Positions 11,101 to 18,544 of a stretch of DNA of 39,385 bases are shown piece after piece. Source of the DNA: Firmicutes bacterium HGW-Firmicutes-12 (lineage in GTDB: Bacteria > Bacillota > Peptococcia > DRI-13 > PHAD01); the NCBI GenBank assembly GCA_002841595.1, contig PHAD01000011.1:1-39385 (forward strand), in the 5' to 3' direction. Both the position numbers and the translations under genes were made by a program. How positions within the stretch are numbered: the stretch's first letter is position 1; each line of letters opens with the position of its first letter. The notes under the pieces were generated by a model. The model worked only from the letters and a program-made list of their open reading frames with translations. It was not told the DNA's origin and did not search any database.

Positions 11101-11969
11101 CACTAGCTACACCCGAAGCCTTATCCTATAAAAGTCGTGGTCAGGCAAAGTCAAGAATTACCGTGGCCAAGCCTCGCGTGTTTATTCCCGTCTTCCCAGG
11201 CACCAACTGTGAGTATGACACTAAAAAAAGGTTCGAAAAGGCCGGAGCCCAAACCGATGTATTTATCATGAAAAATTTCTCCCCCTTCGCTATTGAAGAG
11301 TCCATAAAAATTATGGCCCAAAAAATCAAGCAAGCACAAATTATCATGATTCCAGGCGGTTTCAGTGCCGGCGATGAACCCGATGGTTCAGGCAAATTTA
11401 TTGCTACAGTATTCCGCAACCCGCAGATTATGGAGACGGTAATGGAGCTATTAAAAAACAGGGATGGCCTAATGCTCGGTATCTGTAACGGTTTCCAGGC
11501 CTTAATCAAGCTTGGCCTTGTCCCTTACGGAGAGATCCGGGATATTGACAAAAACCAGCCTACATTGACCTTTAATCAAATCGGACGGCACGTTTCCTGC
11601 ATGGTAAGTACTAGAATTGCTTCCGTCTTGTCACCCTGGTTAACCAATGTCCAAGTTGGAGATATTCATCGCATCGCCGTTTCTCATGGAGAAGGGTGTT
11701 TTGTAGCCACTGAAACAGAAATTAAGCAATTAGTCCTCAACGGTCAAATTACCACTCAGTATGTAGATGAGCATGGACAGCCTTCCTACGATATCCGTTG
11801 TAACCCGAATGGCTCTCATTATGCAGTAGAGGGCATCACCAGCCCAGACGGCCGGATCTTGGGTAAAATGGGGCATTCCGAAAGAATTGGCCATAATCTC
11901 TATATTAATATCCCCGATGAAAAAGACCAGCTTCTATTTGAAGCCGGTGTGAATTATTTTAGATCATAA
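8160..11969 (+). CDS. purL: Phosphoribosylformylglycinamidine synthase, fused PurL-PurQ single-chain type
   Basis: 1269 aa; [38 protein letters not shown], C-terminal glutaminase [11 protein letters not shown]...[15 protein letters not shown]...[16 protein letters not shown]. Confidence 0.95.
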   Translation: [1269 protein letters not shown]

Positions 11970-12011
11970 GCAATAATCACAGAGATAAAAACGAACACTC
12001 CTGTAGTAAAC

Positions 12012-12117
12012 TGATATGCTCCCCTTAAGGTAGACAGATGAAATAATTAAATCTGTTACCGAGGGGAGCATCTTTGTGTCAAAAAGTAGCAGGTATTCAG
12101 CGGAAGAGAAATACACT
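12012..12117 (+). mobile_element. Remnant of an IS3-like insertion sequence end (left terminus plus the first ~13 codons of orfA)
   Basis: GTG at 12076: VSKSSRYSAEEKY, typical OrfA N-terminus, ends abruptly; preceded by hairpin ATGCTCCCCT..AGGTA.ACAGAT / ATCTGT.TACC..GGGGAGCAT that covers the RBS. Confidence 0.55.
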
Positions 12118-12120
12118 ACC

Positions 12121-12291
12121 TCATTCCTCTTTCTTTGTCATTTCTTTAGGCTCTTGCATTCCTTCCTCTGGTAGTATTTTTTTTCGTGAGATCAATTTTT
12201 TACAAGTATTGCAAAAGTAACTGATTGCGCCGCAACCGGATATTTCTTCGAGTTTACTTTTGCATTCAGGGCAATAATATATCTCGCTCAT
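12121..12291 (-). CDS. Small zinc-ribbon protein (56 aa), similar to the C-terminal half of YfgJ-type zinc ribbons
   Basis: Translation: MSEIYYCPECKSKLEEISGCGAISYFCNTCKKLISRKKILPEEGMQEPKEMTKKEE*; CxxC...C(G)AxxYFCxxCxxLISKKR pattern; RBS AAGAAGGTG. Shorter than the supplied ORF cutoff. Confidence 0.75.
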   Translation of the reverse strand: MSEIYYCPECKSKLEEISGCGAISYFCNTCKKLISRKKILPEEGMQEPKEMTKKEE

Positions 12292-12495
12292 CCATTCACC
12301 TTCTTTTTATCTGTAAATTTGACCACAAGTGGTTATAGTAGCGTTTAGCTTTTCTCTGTTTTTCTTCTATGATAATATTCGACAATTACCTCTCGTTTCC
12401 TTTCAAAGTAAGACTGAGTTAAAGAGTCATTCTTATTTTATTCATTTACTCGCAAATACACAAGCTAGCTTTATATAAACAGTAATAATCCTCTT

Positions 12496-12652
12496 CTAAT
12501 TATCACTTTTTATCTTCTTCCTCTCACGATATGCTGCCCGCTTCGCGTGCGTTCCGGACAGCCTAGCACCCTTCATCCTCACAGAACTTTTGCCTGTTTC
12601 CTGATTTAACAAACATTTTCATGCAAGACTGGCAAATGATATGGCTAACTTT
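12496..12652 (-). pseudogene. Frameshifted small zinc-finger-like ORF remnant
   Basis: One frame gives ...SHIICQSCMKMFVKSGNRQKFCEDEGC*, the next gives RMKGARLSGTHAKRAAYRERKKIKSDN*; together these resemble C-x2-C...RQKFC...AxRAAYRERKK phage/mobile zinc-finger proteins. No start codon seen. Confidence 0.35.
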
Positions 12653-12716
12653 TTAACTCTAATACCAATACTGTTAATACTTTCTATATATTTTAATATA
12701 TATTTTCCACTAAATA

Positions 12717-12944
12717 TTGTATAATCTAGAATGTCACAAAAAATCATATTCACTTAACATTACATATTGGCGGGCAATAGAGATACTTAAAATCATAACA
12801 CCTTATCTAGTAATTGAACGCAAACGCAAAAGAGCCCAACATATAATTAATCATTATGCTGCAGTAACACTGCGTAATGGCCGGTACTCCTCAGAACAAT
12901 TAATTGCAAAAGAAAACTTCTATCAAGCTTTCATCGCATTATAA
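12717..12944 (+). pseudogene. C-terminal remnant of a LAGLIDADG-type homing endonuclease
   Basis: 75-aa ORF: KKSYSLNITYWRAIEILKIITPYLVIERKRKRAQHIINHYAAVTLRNGRYSSEQLIAKENFYQAFIAL, resembling the C-terminal 'W.V.gr.AleiLk.ilPYL.vKr.qAelaie...r.Gr.l..ee...+e..Y..l..L' of bacterial LAGLIDADG endonucleases; LAGLIDADG helix absent, TTG start, in-frame stop just upstream. Confidence 0.5.
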
Positions 12945-12983
12945 AAACAACAACCTAGTAGCAATGACTAGGTTGTTGTTTTT
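12943..12983. terminator. Bidirectional intrinsic terminator shared by tmRNA (-) and the LAGLIDADG remnant (+)
   Basis: Perfect 17-bp inverted repeat AAAAACAACAACCTAGT-agcaatg-ACTAGGTTGTTGTTTTT. Confidence 0.9.
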
Positions 12984-13012
12984 ATATATAATTTTTGGTG
13001 GAGGTGAGGGGA

Positions 13013-13302
13013 CATGTTCTTCCACACTTTCATGTAGCACTGACTATATCTTCGACTGCCATCTTATTTCTCGGCAGCCGTCTGGCGTATTATGAAGGCT
13101 TCTTATCGTGTTTTGCCTCCATCCCAGCACTCCTTTGCAGACGCACACATGTACGATAGCTTTAGGAGTCTGTGAGTCGATACAGGGCTGGTAGCTTTCG
13201 CCTCATACCCCTCGGTATTGCCTTAGTGCAGATGCACCTTAGGTTTCACCGATTAAGCCAGATTATCACCTACAGATCACTCTGCAGGGCGACTCTTTTC
13301 AA
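13013..13302 (-). ncRNA. Group I self-splicing intron (~290 nt) inserted in the tmRNA T-loop
   Basis: T-arm split: GGACAGGGGUUCGAU | UUGAAAAGAG......AAGAACAUG | UCCCCUCACCUCCACCA; rejoining restores AGGGG-UUCGAUU-CCCCU. Core: CGGUGAAACCUAAG (13238-13251) / GGCAAUACCGAG (13211-13222), GUGCAUCUGCAC hairpin, R-like GACUCACAGACUCC (13166-13179), S-like GAAGAUAUAGUC (13042-13053). Intron ends in G; 5' exon ends in U; P1 CGAU/GUCG with terminal U.G. Confidence 0.9.
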
Positions 13303-13515
13303 ATCGAACCCCTGTCCGAAAGAACGACCACAGAAGCATCTCCGAGCGCAGCCTATAATTTAATTCTCGCCCGCCGGACTCCAGATAGGCACGGATTCCT
13401 TTGCGCCAGTCCCATTAATTTCCCCTTAGGTTATGCGACTCTCCCCTAAGAGTATCCTGCTAATTTGACCCCTTATCCCTCACCGCAGGAACAGAAGGTA
13501 AGAGGTAAAGCTGCT

Positions 13516-13545
13516 TTAGGCAGCTAAAGCGTAATTATTGTTAGC
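13516..13545 (-). other. tmRNA proteolysis tag reading frame: ANNNYALAA-stop
   Basis: GCT AAC AAT AAT TAC GCT TTA GCT GCC TAA; YALAA C-terminus. An earlier in-phase GCA could give AQQSNANNNYALAA, but position 91 fits the known resume-codon location. Confidence 0.8.
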
Positions 13546-13667
13546 GTTTGATTGTTGTGCGCCGTTTTACGGGCTAACGCGACCCCGGCTCGCTTCTTCT
13601 GCCACCGCTTCCCCCGTCGAAACCAGTACACCCCCAAAATTTAATAAGCGATTTAATTTAGTATTGG

Positions 13668-14135
13668 TTATTCCTTTTCCCTAGCACGAAGAGATCGTTG
13701 AACCTCGCGCTGTGCATCCTTCTCAGCAAGCGCATCTCTCTTATCATATTGTTTTTTCCCTTTGGCTAAAGCTATTTCTAATTTCACCCGTCCCCGCTTA
13801 AGGTAGATTTTTAGCGGGACCAAAGTTAAGCCCTGCTGTTTGACTTTACCGAAAAGTCGGTTAATCTCACTCCTATGCATAAGGAGCTTGCGAGCCCTAA
13901 CAGGATCCACGTTGTAACGATTACCCTGTTCATATGGGCTGATATGCATGTTGTATAGGAACATTTCTCCATTATCTACTTGGGCATAAGAATCCTTTAG
14001 GTTAGCTCTGCCAGCACGGAGCGATTTAACTTCCGTTCCTGTTAACGCAATTCCGGCTTCATAGGTTTCGTCGATAAAGAAATCATGCCTAGCTTTACGA
14101 TTTTCAGCTACTATTTTAATTTTTTGTTCTGACAT
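13668..14135 (-). CDS. smpB: SsrA-binding protein SmpB
   Basis: [62 protein letters not shown]. Confidence 0.97.
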   Translation of the reverse strand: MSEQKIKIVAENRKARHDFFIDETYEAGIALTGTEVKSLRAGRANLKDSYAQVDNGEMFLYNMHISPYEQGNRYNVDPVRARKLLMHRSEINRLFGKVKQQGLTLVPLKIYLKRGRVKLEIALAKGKKQYDKRDALAEKDAQREVQRSLRAREKE

Positions 14136-14265
14136 AATTTTTCACCTTTATAATTTACTTCTCGTTTAGCTATAAAACCCATGATGTGTAAAGAAAACTT
14201 GGCTACGTCAAGCCTCTGGCGATGGCGAAGCCTTAGTTGCATTTATACTTATCAATAGTACAAGA

Positions 14266-14302
14266 AGACCCTGAGGAGTTTCAATTGAAACCGACAGAGT
14301 CT
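14266..14302 (-). terminator. Hairpin between rnr and smpB (possible attenuator/terminator/processing site)
   Basis: Minus strand AGACTCTGtcGGTTTCAATTGAAACtccTCAGGGTCT; extended stem, no strong U-tract. Confidence 0.4.
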
Positions 14303-14354
14303 CTATTATATCATAAAATGTAGTCTTTCTGCAAGAACGTATTCAACGTACTAT

Positions 14355-16565
14355 CTACTTAATTATACCAGATACAATCGGAGAGTCAAGGTTTTGATTG
14401 CCTTTATACTTCTTCTTGCGACCAATTTTATTATTCTTATCTTCTACTAATTCAAAGTCAATCTGCCTTTCCTCAACGTCAACCCTGGCAACCTTAACCT
14501 CTATTGTATCCCCAATACGAAACACCTTCTTCGTATGTTCACCAACAAGCATCAAGTGCCGTTCGTCATAGAGGTAATAATCGTCATTTAAATTTGAGAC
14601 ATGGATTAAACCTTCAACAGTATTTGGCAATTCCACAAAGAATCCGAAGGACTTAACTCCACTGATAAAACCTGTAAATGTCTGCCCTACCGTATCTTTC
14701 ATGTATTCAACCTTCTTTAAGTCAACCGATTCTCTTTCAGCATCTTCAGCAATCCGTTCTTGCATTGAAGACTGCGTTGCATATTCTATCATTAACTTTT
14801 TAAGTTGTTTTAATCTATCTTTTTGTATAGAGCCTTTTTCTAAAAACTCACGAATAACCCTGTGTATTGCCAAGTCAGGATACCTTCTAATAGGAGAGGT
14901 GAAATGTGAATAGTAGTCAGCGGCGAGACCAAAATGGCCAATAGCCTCAGGAGCATAACGAGCATGCTTCATTGACCTTAGGACCGTCATACTTACAGCC
15001 CTTTCCTCGGGCTGTCCTTTTGTTTTCTCTACGATGCGCTGAAGTGATTGGGGGGTAACCTCTCCACGTTTATTTGTTTTTATGAAGTAGCCAAATATCC
15101 CCAAGAACTCATTTAGTTCAGTAATATCATCGAGAGCAGGCTCTTCATGCACACGATAGAGAAAGGGTACCTCCAACCGGTAATATTGCTCTGCTACTGT
15201 TTCATTTGCCGCTATCATAAATTCCTCTATTATCATTTCTGCTATCGAACGCTCTCTTTTGACTATTTCTACTGGTTTACCTGTTTCATCCAGTATTACT
15301 TTGGCTTCAGGAAAATCAAAATCAATAGCACCGCGCTTCAACCGCTTCGCACGCAATATAAGGCATAACTCTCTCATTAATTCAAATGTTTTCAAATACT
15401 CACCATAACGCGTTAATAACTCCGCATCTGCATCTTCTAAGATTCTACGTACATTTTTATAAGTCATTCTTTCTTTAACTTCAATTACCGAACTACAAAT
15501 CTCATAGTTTACGACCGTTCCTTCTTCATTTATTTCCATAAAACAGGTCATGGCTAGTCTATCTTCATTTGCGTTAAGGCTACAAATACCATTAGACAGA
15601 CGTTGCGGCAGCATTGGAATCACACGATCAACAAGATAAACACTGGTGGCCCTTTTCAAAGCTTCTTGATCTAGCAAAGATCCCTCTTTAACATAATATC
15701 CGACATCAGCTATATGCACACCTAAGTAGTAGTTGCCATTAGAGAGTATTTCCAAACTAACGGCATCATCAAGATCCTTGGCATCCTCCCCATCAATTGT
15801 TACAAGAGGAAGACTACGTAAGTCCTTACGATTATGTAACTCTTCGTCAGCTATTTTAAGTGGTATTCTTTCAGCCGCATTTAATACTTCGGAAGGAAAA
15901 GCCTCAGGCAACCGGAACTTACGCACAATAGAAAGAACATCTGTGCCAGGTGCATTTTTATGCCCTAGTACTTCAATAACCTTTCCTTCTGGGTTACGCC
16001 TAGCTTCAGGCCACCTTGTTATTGTTACTACTACTTTTTCATAGTTTTTTGCGCCTGCTGTTTCTTCCTTAGGGATGAAGATATCATGTCCAATTCGTTT
16101 GTCATCAGGAATGACAAAACCAAAGTTTCGACTGCTTTCAAACGTACCGACTACCTGTTCATTAGCTCTCTTTAGTATGCGGATTATACTTCCTTCTCTT
16201 CTTCGTCCATCCTCCAGATGCCGGTAAAGCCTTACTATTACTCGGTCATTATGCATCGCTCCGTTTAGATCTTCCTTAGGTATAAAAACATCTTGCTCAA
16301 TAGGATCATCTGGTATTAGAAATCCAAACCCCTTAGGGTTACCTTGGAGTCTTCCTACGCATAGATTCATCTTCTGCGGGAGCCCATAGCGACCTTTTCT
16401 GTTCAATATAACAATTCCTTGAACCTCCATATCTCGAAGTATCTCTAGCAATAGTTTATTCTCATTGAGACCAAGTTCTTTAACAAGTTCTTCTGCAGTT
16501 ATAGGCTTATAGGAATGCTGCAGCATATATTCGAGTATGATTTCTTGCGTTAGCATAATATTCAC
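14355..16565 (-). CDS. rnr: Ribonuclease R
   Basis: 736 aa; VTIDGEDAKDLDDAVSLE, HIADVGYYVKEGSLLDQEA, S1 domain GQTFTGFISGVKSFGFFVELPNTVEGLIHVSNL. Confidence 0.96.
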   Translation of the reverse strand: MNIMLTQEIILEYMLQHSYKPITAEELVKELGLNENKLLLEILRDMEVQGIVILNRKGRYGLPQKMNLCVGRLQGNPKGFGFLIPDDPIEQDVFIPKEDLNGAMHNDRVIVRLYRHLEDGRRREGSIIRILKRANEQVVGTFESSRNFGFVIPDDKRIGHDIFIPKEETAGAKNYEKVVVTITRWPEARRNPEGKVIEVLGHKNAPGTDVLSIVRKFRLPEAFPSEVLNAAERIPLKIADEELHNRKDLRSLPLVTIDGEDAKDLDDAVSLEILSNGNYYLGVHIADVGYYVKEGSLLDQEALKRATSVYLVDRVIPMLPQRLSNGICSLNANEDRLAMTCFMEINEEGTVVNYEICSSVIEVKERMTYKNVRRILEDADAELLTRYGEYLKTFELMRELCLILRAKRLKRGAIDFDFPEAKVILDETGKPVEIVKRERSIAEMIIEEFMIAANETVAEQYYRLEVPFLYRVHEEPALDDITELNEFLGIFGYFIKTNKRGEVTPQSLQRIVEKTKGQPEERAVSMTVLRSMKHARYAPEAIGHFGLAADYYSHFTSPIRRYPDLAIHRVIREFLEKGSIQKDRLKQLKKLMIEYATQSSMQERIAEDAERESVDLKKVEYMKDTVGQTFTGFISGVKSFGFFVELPNTVEGLIHVSNLNDDYYLYDERHLMLVGEHTKKVFRIGDTIEVKVARVDVEERQIDFELVEDKNNKIGRKKKYKGNQNLDSPIVSGIIK

Positions 16566-16617
16566 TCCTCATTAAAATAAAGGATACTTTAACTATATCC
16601 TGCCCCGCTTTACACCT

Positions 16618-17172
16618 CTACAATCCAAGTTGCTCATGATTTTCTCTCATAGCAACTAAGGCGATGCTCAAAAACTCTTCTAAACTTAGTCCAAGGTCAC
16701 TACAAGCTGCAATGCGCTCACGACTTGCTCCTCGGGCAAAGGCTTTTTCATAAAACCGCTTAATTAAAGATTCAACATCTACAGCTTCCAATTTCTTTTC
16801 CGGGCGAATCAGGGCGCCTGCAACAATTAGTCCGGTAACAGGATCTGTAGCAAAAAGAGCTTTATCCATTAGTGTTTTTCTTTCCAATCCGTGGATATGA
16901 TTATGGCATTTTATTGCATCAATTACATCAGTCGGAACATCCTCCTCTTCGAGCATTTCCGCTCCTAGCATACTATGAAGTTCAGGCTGATCTTTTGTTT
17001 TCTCGTAATCAATATCATGGAGTAACCCAGCAAGCTTCCACTTTTCTTCATCTTCATGAAAATACTGGGCTAGGGCCCCCATGACAGCTTCAACCGCCAA
17101 AAAGTGTTTTATTAGATTCTTGGTATGAATATTCTTCTCAATCAGAGTTATTGCTTCCTCACGTTTCATCAT
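16618..17172 (-). CDS. HD/HDIG-domain phosphohydrolase-like protein
   Basis: LAGLLHDIDYEKTKDQPELHSMLGAEMLEEEDVPTDVIDAIKCHN; ATG at 17172 with GGGAGGG upstream preferred over the track start at 17199. Confidence 0.85.
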   Translation of the reverse strand: MMKREEAITLIEKNIHTKNLIKHFLAVEAVMGALAQYFHEDEEKWKLAGLLHDIDYEKTKDQPELHSMLGAEMLEEEDVPTDVIDAIKCHNHIHGLERKTLMDKALFATDPVTGLIVAGALIRPEKKLEAVDVESLIKRFYEKAFARGASRERIAACSDLGLSLEEFLSIALVAMRENHEQLGL

Positions 17173-17213
17173 TTGATTAAGCCCTCCCTTACTTATCAAA
17201 GCAACCTAAATAA

Positions 17214-17618
17214 TTAATATAATACACCGTCTTGAACTATCATAAATCTTGCTGTAGCCTCCGCAGCAATCTCCCCATCAAGATATATATATCCTTCTGT
17301 ATCGACCACACGCCTCTTTCTTCCAGTTATCCTTCCTTCTATGCGTAATTGTCTGTATAGCGGTATGCTCTGTCTAAACCGCACTTCTAGTCTCGCTGTC
17401 ACGGCTCTAAAACCAATGGCAACTATACAATTTGACATAACTTCATCTAGAAGTGTACTGGTTATGCCGCCATGCATTATGCCCGGATAGCCTTGATGGT
17501 AATCCCCAGGTGTGAAAATAGTATAGACCCCATCCACTCCCTGCAGAAATTTGAGCTTCAAACTCTGTGAATTAAGCTCACCACAACCAAAACAGTGATG
17601 ATTATAATCTATCTCCAT
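17214..17618 (-). CDS. PaaI/4HBT hotdog-fold thioesterase family protein
   Basis: CFGCG..N, PGDYHQGYPGIMHGGITSTLLDEVM, hotdog pattern. Confidence 0.85.
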   Translation of the reverse strand: MEIDYNHHCFGCGELNSQSLKLKFLQGVDGVYTIFTPGDYHQGYPGIMHGGITSTLLDEVMSNCIVAIGFRAVTARLEVRFRQSIPLYRQLRIEGRITGRKRRVVDTEGYIYLDGEIAAEATARFMIVQDGVLY

Positions 17619-17630
17619 ATCGCTACCTCC

Positions 17631-18389
17631 TTATGCAGTAAAAATTTCTTGTAAAAATACTTCTACAGCCTGAAACACTTGGTTGCGTTCCATTCCTAGC
17701 GTAATAACGTGACCTGATTTTTTCAACCAGAGTAACTTTTTATTTTCACTTCCTAACTGCTCATAAATATATGTCGCACTCTCAGGCTTTACAGTATTGT
17801 CATCGGTAGATTGGATAATTAGTGCAGGAGCTCCAATTACGCCAAGTTCCGGCTTCACTTTATCAATAAGTTCAAACAATGATACTAAAGGTTTAGTCGG
17901 CATGACGTTATAAGAAAATCTCCCTTCAGCCATTTCCCTTTTAATATCTTCGGGGTCATTGTTCTTCGGAATAAAGTCATTATCAAATCGCGAGGCCTCG
18001 TAGGCTCGTTCATCAACCATATAGATTGGGGCACTGAAACATACTACCCCGGGAACCTGGTAATTTGACGCCAGATGTAAAGCAAGTATCCCGCCCATCG
18101 AGAGCCCCATTGGAACTATATGATAATCTTCATACTCTTTTTTTATTCTTAGATATTCCTCTTCTACCGCACCATACCAGTCCGGCCAGGCAGTTTTTAA
18201 CATATCTTCCGGCGTAGTTCCATGACCAGGAAGAAGGATAGAAGATACTACATAGCCTTTATCATGTAAATATGTCCCTAATACCCCCACATCAGCCGGA
18301 GAGCCGGTAAATCCATGAATTAATAGACAAATTATTTTTTTATCCCCTAACATAAAAAAGGGTTGTGCGTTACGGTGAACAAATCCCAT
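17631..18389 (-). CDS. Alpha/beta-fold carboxylesterase (Est30-like)
   Basis: LLIHGFTGSPADVG, LPGHGTTPEDM, VPMGLSMGGILALHLA, STDDNTVKPESA, KSGHVITLG. Confidence 0.9.
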   Translation of the reverse strand: MGFVHRNAQPFFMLGDKKIICLLIHGFTGSPADVGVLGTYLHDKGYVVSSILLPGHGTTPEDMLKTAWPDWYGAVEEEYLRIKKEYEDYHIVPMGLSMGGILALHLASNYQVPGVVCFSAPIYMVDERAYEASRFDNDFIPKNNDPEDIKREMAEGRFSYNVMPTKPLVSLFELIDKVKPELGVIGAPALIIQSTDDNTVKPESATYIYEQLGSENKKLLWLKKSGHVITLGMERNQVFQAVEVFLQEIFTA

Positions 18390-18488
18390 TATCTCACCTA
18401 CCCTAAAATCTTTGTAATGTTTGTATAACCCTAATTATAACCTAACTGGAATAATATGACGAGCTTCTAAAGCTAGACTGCAAAAAAG

Positions 18489-18522
18489 TAAAGGTCGAAC
18501 CTTTTTACAGGTTCGACCTTTA
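18489..18522 (-). terminator. Intrinsic terminator of hppA
   Basis: TAAAGGTCGAACC-tgtaaaaa-GGTTCGACCTTTActtttttg on the minus strand. Confidence 0.85.
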
Positions 18523-18544
18523 GTATCCTGGATATATTTATTGT

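Larger units (their letters stand above)
12996..13635 (-). ncRNA. ssrA: tmRNA gene (transfer-messenger RNA), interrupted by a group I intron in the T-loop
   Basis: 5' GGGGGUGUACUGGUUUCGACGGGG; acceptor GGGGGUG pairs with 3' CACCUCC followed by ACCA (CCA at 12998-12996); tag reading frame ANNNYALAA* at 13545-13516 (resume codon at nt 91); adjacent to smpB. Length without intron = 350 nt. Confidence 0.93.

Noticed and set aside
12301-12490. Short minus-strand frame NDSLTQSYFERKREVIVEYYHRRKTEKS
   Set aside because: Too short, no start codon, and no clear family; could be part of the debris but not supportable as a gene.
13172-13363. Plus-strand ORF inside the tmRNA/intron region (also 12904..13095)
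   Set aside because: Overlaps the tmRNA gene and group I intron on the opposite strand; composition shows no protein-like pattern.
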